64,000 nucleotides of DNA, taken from Pseudomonas cerasi. Its GTDB lineage: Bacteria; Pseudomonadota; Gammaproteobacteria; Pseudomonadales; Pseudomonadaceae. Position 1 is the first letter of the stretch. Every line of letters begins with the position of its first letter. The notes beneath the pieces were generated by a model. It searched no databases. It was given only the letters and a program-made list of their open reading frames with translations, and was not told the origin of the DNA. The stretch is taken from contig NZ_LT222319.1 of the NCBI RefSeq assembly GCF_900074915.1, positions 5,628,501 through 5,692,500 of the forward strand, given 5' to 3'. The translations under genes and the position numbers were made by a program. Shown in pieces: positions 1 through 9,334 of the stretch.

Positions 1-208
1 CGTTGGATTCGAGGGTAGTCGCCAACTGCAGATAGTCCGGGTTCGGCTTCTGGCAGAAGTACGGGGTTTCGAACAGTTCCTGAATCAGGATGATCTGGGC
101 GCCCTTGGCGGCAGCTTCACGTACCAGCTTTTCAGCGGTCTCGATGTTGGCTTCCAGATCCCAGGAGCAGGCCATCTGGGTAGCAGCGACAGAAACGATA
201 CGGCTCAT
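1..208 (-). CDS. aguB: N-carbamoylputrescine amidase, N-terminal part (runs off the window edge)
   Basis: The minus-strand frame from the ATG at 206-208 encodes about 69 residues beginning MSRIVSVAATQMACSW and containing ILIQELFETPYFCQ, the N-terminal strand and catalytic-Glu region of a nitrilase-superfamily amidase. In Pseudomonas this sequence belongs to AguB, which hydrolyses N-carbamoylputrescine to putrescine, CO2 and ammonia in the arginine decarboxylase route to polyamines. Only the first quarter of the usual ~290 residues is inside the window; the active-site Lys and Cys are outside. A purine-rich stretch (tggagatatt on the coding strand) just upstream can serve as ribosome binding site. 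Assignment to AguB rather than another nitrilase rests on the start sequence and is fairly firm. Confidence 0.85.
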   Translation of the reverse strand, partial: MSRIVSVAATQMACSWDLEANIETAEKLVREAAAKGAQIILIQELFETPYFCQKPNPDYLQLATTLESN

Positions 209-406
209 GAAAATATCTCCAGGGGCGGTTGCAAAGGACTTAACACCATAGCAGACGAGCGATGACGATTATGAACGCCTTTATAACGGATATAAATCGG
301 CATTAAAAGCTAAATAAATGTCTTTTTCTTATTAATTTTTGAATTTTGCCGATATTAATCTGTTTAAAGCTCATGACGACGCTCATTTCTACGAGCTGAG
401 TGTGAC
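209..406. other. AT-rich intergenic region upstream of aguB
   Basis: This stretch is clearly more AT-rich than its surroundings, with runs such as taaataaatgtctttttctt near 310-330. It must hold the aguB promoter on the minus strand. I see no ORF or RNA gene. Confidence 0.5.
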
Positions 407-651
407 GCGGAGCGTCACGAACGGCGTTCCCACGCTGGAGCGTGAGGAACGATGAGTGTCAGGCGCCACCTATCGTGCCCATGCTCCGCGTGGGTATGCC
501 GCTCTGGACGCTCTGCGTCCTATCCTGCATATCAGCGCGGAGCGTCACGAACGACGTTCCCACGCTGGAGCGTGAGGATCGATGGGTGTCAGGCGCCACC
601 TATCGTGCCCATGCTCCGCGTGGGTATGCTGTTCTGGACGCTCTGCGTCCT
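407..651. repeat. Two-copy 130-bp-period tandem repeat with internal hairpins
   Basis: Two near-identical copies of about 115 bp lie at 407-521 and 537-651, 130 bp apart. Each begins gcggagcgtcacgaacg, contains the hairpin cgttcccacgct/ggagcgtgaggaacg, then a second inverted pair (cccatgc/gcgtggg), and ends ggacgctctgcgtcct. The copies differ at only a few positions. The right copy abuts the stop codon of the aminotransferase gene (652-654). Such palindromic intergenic units are common in P. syringae genomes; they may act as transcription-terminating or mRNA-stabilising 3' structures for the minus-strand gene. Confidence 0.8.
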
Positions 652-3564
652 CTATTCCAGTTCGTGGAGCACCTTCGATACGTTGTCGACAAAAAAATCC
701 ACGCTTTGGCGGGTGGTGCACATCGGGGGTTTGATTTTCAGGATGTTCAGGTAGTCGCCGGTCGGCTGCATGAAGATGCCCAGTTCACGCAGGCGCTCGC
801 ACAGGCGGGCGGTTTCTTCTGTGGCGGGTTCCAGGGTGTAACGGTCACGGACCAGTTCCATGCCCAGATAAAACCCCATGCCATGCACCGCGCCCACCAG
901 CGGATGTTTGTCGGCCAGGGCCTGCAGCCGCGCTTTGAAGTGGTCGCCCACGATTCGCGCGTTGTCCCAGAGTTTCTCCTCCTCCATGACATCCAGCACC
1001 GCCATGCCGATTCGGCAACTGACCGGACTGCCCCCGGATGACGAGAAGAAATAGCCCTCGGCCTCAAGCGCCTCGGCGATCTCACGGCGGGTGATCACCG
1101 CGCCCAGCGGATGGCCGTTGCCCATGCCTTTGGCCATGCTGATGATGTCCGGCATCACGCCCTGCTCTTCGAAACCCCAGAAGTGATGACCCAGCCGGCC
1201 ATAACCCACCTGCACCTCATCGGCAATGCACACGCCACCCACAGCGCGGACCTTCTGATACACCTGTTGCAAATAACCCGGCGGCAGGGAAATCCCGCCT
1301 GCATTGCCATACACCGGCTCGCAGATGAAGCCCGCCACCTGCCGTTGCTGCTCAGCCAGCGTGGCAAGGGCCTGATCGACACTGCGCACGTACTCCGGCT
1401 CACTGTCCGCGCCCCTGAACGGCCCGCGATAGGTATTGGGCGCGGTGACCGGATGCACCCAGTCGGGGCGGGTGCTGAGTGCCTGCGGGTTGTCGGCGAT
1501 CGAGGTTGAAATGGCATCGGTCGCCACCGACCAGCCGTGATACGCCTCCAGCACACTGAGCATGTCGCGGCCACCGCTGTAAGCCCACGCCAGCCTGATC
1601 GCGAGGTCGTTGGCCTCAGTGCCGCTGTTGACCAGAAACACGCGGTCCATGCCCTCGGGTGCCAGCTTGAGCAGACGCTCGGAAAACTCGGCGATCGCTG
1701 CATAGTGAAAACGCGAGTTGGTGTTGAGCAGCGACCACTGCCGCGCCGCCTCGTGGGCCATGCGCGGGTGGCCGTGGCCGAGAACCGCGACGTTATTGAG
1801 CATGTCCAGATAGGAGCGGCCCTGCATGTCGATCAGGTGATTGCGCCAGCCGCGCTCGATCTGCGGCGGGGCCTGGTAGTAGTGTTTTTGCGAGCGGGCA
1901 AAGCTGGCATCGCGGCGCGCCAGCAATTGCGCGGCATCCTGCAAGGCTGGCGCGTCACAATCAAAACCCAGCAGGGCCGATGGCGACGGGCAGATTGCGC
2001 GCCAGGCATCTGCCCAGGCCGGTGTAGTGAACAGCGGCGGGCTGAGGTCTGGCGCCGTGCACAATTGCAGCAACAGTGAGCCACCGCCCTGCCCGATCAG
2101 CGAGCCCGCCGCCACCTGACCCGCTAGCGAAGCCTCCGGCAACACACCCCACAACTTCAAACTGATGCGCTCGCCGACCAACAGCACCGCAGCATCGGCC
2201 GTCAGCTTTAAGGTGCCACCAAACGGCGCATGAAGCGGCGTTGCGGCGGGCACGTGCAACTCGACATGCAGCGCAAAGGTCTCCGGCTCGCGGGCGCAGT
2301 CAGGCAAGGTGCGTGACAGACGGTATTCACCGAACCGACTGGCTGCCAGACCACCGTCCCCGGCCGCTTGCGACAGCAGATATTCATCGATGCCGCTCTG
2401 TTCCCAGTTGCCTGCCACGAAGTGTTCACTGAGCACGCCCAGATCCACCAGCACCGGCTGAAGCCCCGCCAGGCTGGGCAGCAACGGCGAATAGGCAGGC
2501 TGTTCGACAGGCGGCAGGTCCAGACCCACCGCGCGCAGAATGGCAGCTTCCATCAGCGCCATCGGCACCGAAGTGGCGACATCGAAAATGTTCCATTCCC
2601 CGGCAAGGTTGGCCTGGATATACGCATTGCCGGGCTCGACGCTGGCCTGCTGTTCGCTGCTGAGCACAAGCACTGCGGATCGAGCGACGATCAGCGGCCA
2701 GAGCGCCTGCAATTCCTCGATCTTCAGCGGATTGAGGGCGTGATAGGCGGCAATGGCCGGGAGGATGTACAGCGGATCGCCCTCGGCATGGTGCAGCAGC
2801 GCCGCGCAGGTCACCGACAGATCAGCCACTCGCCAGGTACTGAGCAGATCGCCGAAATCAATCAGCCCCTGCAATTGCCACGGATGCCCCGCCTCGCGCC
2901 GCCAGACCGCGTTGTGCTCGGAGATCTCCAGATGCACCGCCTGGATCGGCAGTGCCGCAATCAATGGCAACAGACGGCGATGAGCCTGCTCGGCGGCTTC
3001 GATCAGACAGGCGCGGGCGTCGGCATCCTTGATCACCGGCAGCAGGTGCTTGATCAACGCATGGGCGTGGCGCGGGTCCCACTGCAGGATGCGCTGCAGA
3101 CCGGGGTGGTCGAAATCGGCCAGCGCGATATCCACATGGGCACACAGCTCGCCCAGCTCAACCACGATGTCACGGCCCAGATGCTCGACATGCCCCAGCG
3201 ATTGCCCGTCGATGAATTCGAGCAGGCGCACATGCACTGCCTGACCGTCGATGTCGACCGACAGTAACCGCTCGGTGTCGTTGGCGCGGATCACACCCGG
3301 CACATTGAATGCACTGTGGCCGGCCAGATGATGCAGCGCCGCGTGCTGGGCGTTCAGCTCGGTGGTCGAATAAGCCCCGTGGCAGATCTTCAGCACATAA
3401 CGCCGCGTGCCGGTATCCAGTAAAAAGTTGCGATCCTGCTGGCTGCCCAACGCTTTCAGGGTGCCGCTCAGCCCGTAGTGCTCGGAGAGCAATTGCAGCG
3501 CCTGGTCCACGCTGACCTCGGGACAAGGCAGACTGGATCGGCGGATGAGCGTGGCAAGCGGCAT
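652..3564 (-). CDS. Three-domain protein: APH-like kinase + M23-like + class III aminotransferase
   Basis: 970 residues. Residues ~20-340 resemble an aminoglycoside phosphotransferase/choline kinase fold (LKICHGAYS; HLEISEHNAVW in the Brenner-motif position; LIDFGDLLSTWRVADLS for the metal site). Residues ~430-540 contain an M23/lipoyl-type hairpin region (HAPFGGTLKL, GSLIGQGGG). Residues ~560-970 are a class III PLP aminotransferase with VNSGTEANDLAIRLA, ICEPVYGNAGG, ADEVQVGYGR and the Schiff-base lysine K812 in SMAKGMGNGHPLG. This architecture is known in proteobacteria and is related to AGXT2L-type phospho-lyases, which suggests phosphorylation of an amino alcohol or hydroxylated amine followed by PLP chemistry; the substrate is unknown. 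It is transcribed toward the tandem repeat, and lies beside aguB, so a polyamine or amino acid role is possible. Start ATG at 3562-3564. Confidence 0.85.
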   Translation of the reverse strand: MPLATLIRRSSLPCPEVSVDQALQLLSEHYGLSGTLKALGSQQDRNFLLDTGTRRYVLKICHGAYSTTELNAQHAALHHLAGHSAFNVPGVIRANDTERLLSVDIDGQAVHVRLLEFIDGQSLGHVEHLGRDIVVELGELCAHVDIALADFDHPGLQRILQWDPRHAHALIKHLLPVIKDADARACLIEAAEQAHRRLLPLIAALPIQAVHLEISEHNAVWRREAGHPWQLQGLIDFGDLLSTWRVADLSVTCAALLHHAEGDPLYILPAIAAYHALNPLKIEELQALWPLIVARSAVLVLSSEQQASVEPGNAYIQANLAGEWNIFDVATSVPMALMEAAILRAVGLDLPPVEQPAYSPLLPSLAGLQPVLVDLGVLSEHFVAGNWEQSGIDEYLLSQAAGDGGLAASRFGEYRLSRTLPDCAREPETFALHVELHVPAATPLHAPFGGTLKLTADAAVLLVGERISLKLWGVLPEASLAGQVAAGSLIGQGGGSLLLQLCTAPDLSPPLFTTPAWADAWRAICPSPSALLGFDCDAPALQDAAQLLARRDASFARSQKHYYQAPPQIERGWRNHLIDMQGRSYLDMLNNVAVLGHGHPRMAHEAARQWSLLNTNSRFHYAAIAEFSERLLKLAPEGMDRVFLVNSGTEANDLAIRLAWAYSGGRDMLSVLEAYHGWSVATDAISTSIADNPQALSTRPDWVHPVTAPNTYRGPFRGADSEPEYVRSVDQALATLAEQQRQVAGFICEPVYGNAGGISLPPGYLQQVYQKVRAVGGVCIADEVQVGYGRLGHHFWGFEEQGVMPDIISMAKGMGNGHPLGAVITRREIAEALEAEGYFFSSSGGSPVSCRIGMAVLDVMEEEKLWDNARIVGDHFKARLQALADKHPLVGAVHGMGFYLGMELVRDRYTLEPATEETARLCERLRELGIFMQPTGDYLNILKIKPPMCTTRQSVDFFVDNVSKVLHELE

Positions 3565-3804
3565 GGAAAACCTCGTTATTGTTGTCAGGCCAGACTCGTT
3601 GAGCCAGGCGTGATGGGCAGTCGCACAACTACAGGGGATTGACTATAAGGGGATTGCGCTGCGCGACCAATCCGCACCTGCACCCCAGGTCGGGAAACAG
3701 CCGGAGTTTTATTCGACCTGCTGCTCGGGTTTAATGGTCCGATCCTGTCATACGCGTTCAAGCGCTATGCTGCATTACTCCAGAACACACAAGAAGGTCA
3801 GTTC

Positions 3805-4887
3805 ATGCGAATACTCGTTACCGGGGGCGCAGGTTTCATCGGCTCTGCACTGATCCGCCACCTGATAAACAACACCGAACACGAAGTGCTGAACTTCGAC
3901 AAATTGACCTACGCGGGCAACCTTGAATCGTTGCAGTCCATTGCGACCGACACGCGCTATGAGTTCGTGCAGGCGGATATCTGCGATCAGGCCCGCGTCA
4001 GTGCGGTGCTCGAGCGCTTTGCGCCGCAGGCGATCATGCACCTGGCGGCTGAGTCCCACGTCGACCGCTCCATCGATGGCCCGGCCGAGTTCATCCAGAC
4101 CAACATCGTCGGCACCTATAGCCTGCTGGAAGCCACGCGCGCCTGGTGGCTGAAACTGCCGGAAGCGCAGCGCCAGGCGTTCCGCTTCCACCATATCTCC
4201 ACTGATGAGGTGTATGGCGACCTGCACGGTGTCGATGATCTGTTCACCGAAACCACGCCGTATGCGCCCAGCTCACCTTACTCGGCAAGCAAGGCTGCGT
4301 CCGACCACCTGGTGCGCGCCTGGCACCGCACTTATGGCCTGCCGGTGGTGGTGACCAACTGCTCCAACAACTACGGGCCGTTCCACTTCCCGGAAAAGCT
4401 CATCCCGCTGGTGATTCTCAACGCCCTGGCGGGCAAGCCCCTGCCGGTGTACGGCAATGGCCTGCAGGTGCGCGACTGGCTGTACGTCGAGGATCACGCA
4501 CGGGCACTGCTCAAGGTCGTGACCGAAGGTGAAGTCGGCGAGACCTACAACATCGGTGGCCACAACGAGCAGAAAAACATCGACGTCGTGCGCGGTATCT
4601 GCGCGCTGCTCGATGAGCTCGCGCCGCAGCACCCGGCAGGCGTCGCGCAGTACAGCGACCTGATCACCTACGTGGTCGACCGTCCGGGCCACGATCAGCG
4701 TTATGCCATCGACGCCAGCAAGATCGACAAGGAGCTGGACTGGACGCCCGAAGAAACCTTCGAGTCCGGGCTGCGCAAGACCGTGCAGTGGTACCTGAAT
4801 AACCTGGACTGGTGCCGCAGGGTTCAGGACGGCAGTTATCAGGGCGAACGACTGGGTTTTAGCGAGCCTAAAGACCTGATTGCCTGA
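3805..4887 (+). CDS. rfbB: dTDP-glucose 4,6-dehydratase
   Basis: 360 residues, the usual RmlB length. The NAD-binding motif GGAGFIGSALIRH is at the N terminus, HLAAESHVDRSIDGP follows, HISTDEVYGDL carries the catalytic Thr-Asp-Glu, and YSASKAASDHLVRAW carries the Tyr-x3-Lys pair. It converts dTDP-glucose to dTDP-4-keto-6-deoxyglucose, the second step of dTDP-L-rhamnose synthesis for lipopolysaccharide and other glycoconjugates. The start ATG follows aagaaggtcagttc, which contains a usable ribosome binding site. rfbC lies 80 bp downstream on the same strand, so the two are probably cotranscribed; rfbA and rfbD are not in the window. Confidence 0.96.
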   Translation: MRILVTGGAGFIGSALIRHLINNTEHEVLNFDKLTYAGNLESLQSIATDTRYEFVQADICDQARVSAVLERFAPQAIMHLAAESHVDRSIDGPAEFIQTNIVGTYSLLEATRAWWLKLPEAQRQAFRFHHISTDEVYGDLHGVDDLFTETTPYAPSSPYSASKAASDHLVRAWHRTYGLPVVVTNCSNNYGPFHFPEKLIPLVILNALAGKPLPVYGNGLQVRDWLYVEDHARALLKVVTEGEVGETYNIGGHNEQKNIDVVRGICALLDELAPQHPAGVAQYSDLITYVVDRPGHDQRYAIDASKIDKELDWTPEETFESGLRKTVQWYLNNLDWCRRVQDGSYQGERLGFSEPKDLIA

Positions 4888-4967
4888 TCAGCACCCTTCT
4901 CGGCAGGCGCGCCTCAGGGCAGACTGTCGAGTCGCCACCACTTAATGAAGATTGCAGGGGAAGCCAC

Positions 4968-5513
4968 GTGAACGTAGTCGCAACAAAATTGCCGGAAGTC
5001 CTGATTCTCGAACCCAAGGTATTCGGTGATGAACGAGGCTTTTTCTATGAAAGTTTCAACGCCAAGGCTTTTCAGGCTGCCACCGGCCTGACCCGCGAAT
5101 TCGTGCAGGACAACCACTCCCGCTCGCAGCGCGGCGTTCTGCGCGGGCTGCACTATCAGATCGAAAATGCCCAGGGCAAACTGGTGCGCGTCACAGTCGG
5201 CAAGGTGCTGGATGTCGCCGTGGACATTCGTCGCAGTTCGCCGAACTTCGGCCAGTGGGTCGGCGTCGAGCTGTCCGCTGAAAACGCCCGTCAGCTGTGG
5301 GTTCCGGAAGGCTTTGCCCATGGCTTCGTGGTACTCAGCGAACATGCCGAGTTCCTGTACAAGACCACCGACTACTACACACCGTCTGCCGAGCGCTGCA
5401 TCGCCTGGGACGATGCGGATCTGGCCATCGACTGGCAGTTCGACGGCCAGCCCAGCCTGTCGGCCAAGGATCAGCGAGGCAAGCGTCTGAAAGAAGCCGA
5501 TCTGTTTGCCTGA
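4968..5513 (+). CDS. rfbC: dTDP-4-dehydrorhamnose 3,5-epimerase
   Basis: 181 residues, standard RmlC length. Diagnostic segments are PKVFGDERGFFYESFN, FVQDNHSRSQRGVLRGLHYQ (containing the catalytic His in RGLHYQ), DVAVDIRRSSPNFGQWVG and FAHGFVVLSEHAEFLYKTTDYY. It epimerises C3 and C5 of the 4-keto sugar made by RfbB. The GTG start is preceded by a purine-rich stretch (gcaggggaagcc). It sits directly downstream of rfbB and is most likely in the same operon. Confidence 0.96.
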   Translation: MNVVATKLPEVLILEPKVFGDERGFFYESFNAKAFQAATGLTREFVQDNHSRSQRGVLRGLHYQIENAQGKLVRVTVGKVLDVAVDIRRSSPNFGQWVGVELSAENARQLWVPEGFAHGFVVLSEHAEFLYKTTDYYTPSAERCIAWDDADLAIDWQFDGQPSLSAKDQRGKRLKEADLFA

Positions 5514-5677
5514 GCCCCCGACCCAAGGCCGCCCGGCGCAATGTCCGGGTGCCTGACAAGCCGGCGGCGGGCATAATACGCGCCTGATGCCCACGTCAGG
5601 ATCGACCGGGTGTTTCTGTTGCCTGCTGCGGCGTGATCGCCAGCAGGCATCGTCAACCCTTCGGCGACGGCCAATCG

Positions 5678-7492
5678 ATGACCATGACTCCCGCACTGCC
5701 GCGCCGCCCTCGCTGGCGCAGCCTCGCCCTTCTGGCCCTCTGCCTGGCGCCGTTGCTGTGGCCGCTGGAACACCTGGCCGAACGTTATTACCGCAACGTG
5801 CTGGCCAATCAGAATCGCCAGACCCTGGACCTGTACGTCGCCAACCTGCTCGGCACCCTGCACCGTTACGAAACCCTGCCGCAGATCCTCGGCGACCTGC
5901 CTGCCTTGCGCGCCGCACTGGCGGCGCCGGGCGACACACCCACCCTGGCGAACGCCAACCGTCTGCTCAGCGAAATCACGCGTCAGACCGGTGCCGATGT
6001 CATGTACCTGATGGACGCAAACGGCCTGACCCTGGCGGCCTCGAACTCGGAGCAGAAGGACAGCTTCATTGGCCGAAACTTCTCGTTCAGGCCCTACTTC
6101 ATTGATGCACGGGCGGGCAGAACCGGGCGGTTCTTCGGCCTCGGCACGACCTCTGCCAAACGTGGTTACTTTTTTGCCGGCCCGGTGCGTGATGGTGAGC
6201 GGATCATCGGCGTACTGGTGGTCAAGGTTGATCTGGACCACACCGAAACCCTGTGGGGCAAGACGCCCGAGCAACTGCTGCTGACCGACCAGAACGGTGT
6301 GGTGATTCTGACGTCCAACCCCGAATGGCGCTTTCGGGCGACACGTGACCTGACCGATGACGAGAAAAAAGCCATCGTCGCGATCCAGTCCTACCCGACC
6401 CGCGATCCGCGCCCGTTGAGAATCGATGAACACGCCTGGCTGACCCAGACCCAAGCCATCGAAGAAACCGGCTGGAACGTCAACATCCTCGCGCCTCGCG
6501 CCCTTGTCGACCGTCAGGTGCGCACGGTGGTGGCGATTGGCGGCGCAGCGCTGCTGGTGCTGATGTTGTTGCTGGGCCTGATGATGCAGCGTCGTCGTCA
6601 TTATCTGGACCGCATCGCTTTCGAGGCCAAGGCGCGCCGCGAGCTGGAGATGCGGGTTATAGAACGGACCAGCGATCTGGAGGGGCTCAACAGCCGGCTG
6701 CGTCAGGAAGTGCTGGAGCGCGAACAGGCGCAGCAGGAACTGGTGCAGGCTCAGGACGAACTGGTGCAGACCAGCAAACTGACGGCGCTGGGCACCATGT
6801 CGGCGAGTATCAGCCATGAGCTGAATCAGCCGTTGGCCGCCATCCGCAGTTACGCCGAAAACGCCGAAGTGCTGCTCGATCATCAGCGCACCGAGGACGC
6901 ACGCGGCAACCTCAAGCTGATCAGCGAACTGACCGGGCGCATGGCCTCGATCATCGCGCACTTGCGCGCCTTCGCCCGCCGCGACCGCCACGCCCCTGAA
7001 AGCGTGGCACTGCAACCGGCGCTGGAAGATGCGCTGGCGCTGTTGGCCAAGCGGCGGCGCGCCATGGAAGTCGAACTGATCCGTGACCTGCCGGACGCCA
7101 CAATCTGGGTGCAGGCCGGTGAAACCCGCCTGCGTCAGGTGCTCGGCAATCTGCTCGCCAACGCGCTGGACGCCCTCACCGAGAAAGGCCCGCCGCGCAG
7201 GCTGTGGATAAGTGTCGAGCAAACCGCCGAGGGCGTTAACCTGTACATTCGTGACAACGGCCCCGGTTTTTCCCAGGAAGCGCTGGCACGGGCTCGCGAG
7301 CCCTTCTTTACGACCAAGACCCGCACTCAGGGCCTTGGCCTCGGTCTGGCCATCTGCGATACGCTGATGCGCGCGCTGGGCGGCGAGTTGCTGTTCGCCA
7401 ACCATCCCAGCGGCGGTGCGCTGCTGACCCTGCGCCTGCGGGCCGGTGCTTCCGGAGCCAATCTTCAACCGCCAGAGGACCTTTCTGCATGA
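5678..7492 (+). CDS. dctB: Sensor histidine kinase, C4-dicarboxylate (DctB) type
   Basis: About 604 residues from the ATG at 5678; an in-frame ATG exists further upstream at 5633, but the hydrophobic signal-anchor (SLALLALCLAPLLWPLEHL) fits the later start better. A periplasmic Cache-type sensor region of ~250 residues follows (DVMYLMDANGLTLAASN, IGRNFSFRPYF, TGRFFGLGTTS), then a second membrane helix (TVVAIGGAALLVLMLLLGL), a coiled coil, the H-box SASISHELNQPLAAIRS and an HATPase domain (NLLANALDAL, DNGPGF, TTKTRTQGLGLGLAI). This is the architecture of DctB, which senses succinate, fumarate or malate in the periplasm. It overlaps the downstream regulator by 4 bp. The ligand is inferred from family, not proven. 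Confidence 0.88.
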   Translation: MTMTPALPRRPRWRSLALLALCLAPLLWPLEHLAERYYRNVLANQNRQTLDLYVANLLGTLHRYETLPQILGDLPALRAALAAPGDTPTLANANRLLSEITRQTGADVMYLMDANGLTLAASNSEQKDSFIGRNFSFRPYFIDARAGRTGRFFGLGTTSAKRGYFFAGPVRDGERIIGVLVVKVDLDHTETLWGKTPEQLLLTDQNGVVILTSNPEWRFRATRDLTDDEKKAIVAIQSYPTRDPRPLRIDEHAWLTQTQAIEETGWNVNILAPRALVDRQVRTVVAIGGAALLVLMLLLGLMMQRRRHYLDRIAFEAKARRELEMRVIERTSDLEGLNSRLRQEVLEREQAQQELVQAQDELVQTSKLTALGTMSASISHELNQPLAAIRSYAENAEVLLDHQRTEDARGNLKLISELTGRMASIIAHLRAFARRDRHAPESVALQPALEDALALLAKRRRAMEVELIRDLPDATIWVQAGETRLRQVLGNLLANALDALTEKGPPRRLWISVEQTAEGVNLYIRDNGPGFSQEALARAREPFFTTKTRTQGLGLGLAICDTLMRALGGELLFANHPSGGALLTLRLRAGASGANLQPPEDLSA

Positions 7493-8874
7493 GTTCGGAC
7501 ACAGCCATCGACAGCCAGATTCAGGTGGTGCTGATCGACGACGACTCGCACCTGCGTCAGGCACTGCGTCAGACGCTGGACCTGGCTGGCCTGAACGTTC
7601 TGTCGCTGCCCGAGGCAACCGGGCTGGCCGAACGCATTGGCCGCGACTGGCCGGGCGTGGTGGTCAGCGATATTCGCATGCAGGGCATGGATGGCCTGGA
7701 GCTGCTCGACCAGCTTCACGCGCAGGACCCCGACCTGCCGGTGCTGCTGATCACCGGGCATGGCGATGTACCGTTGGCGGTGAAAGCCATGCGCGCCGGG
7801 GCCTACGACTTTCTGGAAAAGCCCTTCGCCAGCGACGCCATGCTCGACAGCGTGCGCCGTGCCCTGGCGCTGCGCCGTCTGGTGCTGGATAACCGCAGCC
7901 TGCGCCTGGCCCTGAGTGATCGCCAACAACTGAGCACACGCCTGATCGGTCAGTCGCCGCCGATCCTGCGTCTGCGCGAACAAATCGGCGCACTGGCCGG
8001 GACGCGAGCCGACGTGCTGATCCTCGGTGAAACCGGCGCAGGCAAAGAAGTGGTCGCCCGCGCGCTGCACGACCTGTCCAACCGCCGCAGCGGCCCGTTC
8101 GTGGCGATCAACGCCGGGGCGCTGGCTGAATCGGTGGTGGAAAGCGAGCTGTTCGGTCACGAGCCGGGGGCCTTTACCGGCGCGCAGAAGCGGCGTATCG
8201 GCAAGTTCGAATTTGCCAACGGCGGCACGCTGTTTCTCGATGAAATCGAAAGCATGAGCCTGGACGTGCAGGTCAAGCTGCTGCGCCTGCTGCAGGAGCG
8301 CGTGGTCGAGCGAATGGGCAGCAATCAGCAGATCCCGCTGGACATCCGCATCATCGCCGCGACCAAGGAAGACTTGCGTCACGCGGCCGATCAGGGCCGC
8401 TTCCGGGCGGACTTGTATTACCGACTGAACGTGGCCTCGCTGCGCATCCCGCCGTTGCGCGAACGGGGTGAGGATGCGCTGATGCTGTTCGAACATTATG
8501 CCGATGCCGCGAGCATGCGCCACGGCATCCCCAAGCACGAACTCAAACCGGGCCAGCGCGCGCTGCTGTTGCGGCATAACTGGCCGGGCAACGTCCGGGA
8601 ACTGCAGAACGCCGCCGAACGCTTTGCGCTGGGTCTGGAACTGGAATTGGAAGGCGCTGATACAGAACAGGCACCGCCGCCGGGCGGGGGTTTGAGTGAT
8701 CAGGTGGAAAGCTTCGAGCGCGCGTTGATCGCCGCCGAACTGGCGCGCCCGCACAGCTCGGTACGCAGCCTGGCGGAGGCGCTGGGTGTGCCGCGCAAGA
8801 CCTTGCACGACAAATTGCGCAAGCATGGCCTGACGGTTGGCGACAGCAGCGGAGCTTCCGATGACACCGATTGA
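7489..8874 (+). CDS. dctD: Sigma-54-dependent response regulator, DctD type
   Basis: 461 residues. An N-terminal receiver domain (VVLIDDDSHLRQALRQ, phospho-acceptor Asp in VVVSDIRMQGMDG, KPF motif in FLEKPFAS) is followed by a sigma-54 AAA+ domain with Walker A GETGAGKE, the sigma-54 contact loop EPGAFTGAQ and Walker B GTLFLDEIES, then a Fis-type helix-turn-helix (LAEALGVPRKTLHDKLRKHG). It activates sigma-54 promoters, in this family those of dicarboxylate transporters. The start ATGA overlaps the stop of the kinase gene, so kinase and regulator are translationally coupled. Confidence 0.92.
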   Translation: MSSDTAIDSQIQVVLIDDDSHLRQALRQTLDLAGLNVLSLPEATGLAERIGRDWPGVVVSDIRMQGMDGLELLDQLHAQDPDLPVLLITGHGDVPLAVKAMRAGAYDFLEKPFASDAMLDSVRRALALRRLVLDNRSLRLALSDRQQLSTRLIGQSPPILRLREQIGALAGTRADVLILGETGAGKEVVARALHDLSNRRSGPFVAINAGALAESVVESELFGHEPGAFTGAQKRRIGKFEFANGGTLFLDEIESMSLDVQVKLLRLLQERVVERMGSNQQIPLDIRIIAATKEDLRHAADQGRFRADLYYRLNVASLRIPPLRERGEDALMLFEHYADAASMRHGIPKHELKPGQRALLLRHNWPGNVRELQNAAERFALGLELELEGADTEQAPPPGGGLSDQVESFERALIAAELARPHSSVRSLAEALGVPRKTLHDKLRKHGLTVGDSSGASDDTD

Positions 8875-9334
8875 GCCTGAACATGACGCAGCCCACGCAC
8901 TGGAGCAGGTGCTGCACCACGATATTCCGCTGACCCGCGAGATGGGCATGCGCGTGATCGACTGGCACAACCAGATACTGCGCCTGCACCTGCCGCTGGC
9001 ACCCAACGTCAATCACAAGAGCACGCTGTTCGGCGGCAGTCTGTATTGCGGCGCAGTACTGGCGGGCTGGGGCTGGCTGCACCTGCGACTGCGCGAGGCC
9101 GGGATCACCGATGGGCATATCGTGATTCAGGACGGGCAGATCAGTTATCCACTGCCGGTACGCAGCGACGCCATCGTCCGCTGCGACGCGCCAGAGCTGG
9201 CGCAGTGGGACAAATTCATCGCCACCTACCAACGCCGAGGCCGCGCCCGCCTGACCCTGCACACCGGCATCAGCGAGCAGGACAGCAAAGAACAGGCTGT
9301 TCGTTTTGTCGGGCAGTTTGTGTTGCACCGGTGA
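8861..9334 (+). CDS. Putative thioesterase (YiiD C-terminal type hot-dog domain)
   Basis: 157 residues from the ATG at 8861, which overlaps the end of dctD by 14 bp. The segments LPLAPNVNHKSTLFGGSLYC and AGWGWLHLRLREAG are typical of the stand-alone hot-dog thioesterase domain also found at the C terminus of YiiD. Such proteins hydrolyse acyl-CoA or acyl-ACP; the substrate here is unknown. The last 15 codons (EQAVRFVGQFVLHR and stop) are repeated twice more downstream inside a 222-bp tandem array, showing that the gene's 3' end was included in a local duplication. Confidence 0.75.
   Translation: MTPIEPEHDAAHALEQVLHHDIPLTREMGMRVIDWHNQILRLHLPLAPNVNHKSTLFGGSLYCGAVLAGWGWLHLRLREAGITDGHIVIQDGQISYPLPVRSDAIVRCDAPELAQWDKFIATYQRRGRARLTLHTGISEQDSKEQAVRFVGQFVLHR

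Noticed and set aside
442..754. Plus-strand frames of 100-199 codons across the tandem repeat
   Set aside because: They run through palindromic repeat DNA and opposite to the real aminotransferase gene, with no ribosome site or coding character.
5471..7618. 715-codon antisense frame over the sensor kinase
   Set aside because: Shadow frame caused by high GC; kinase motifs are on the plus strand.
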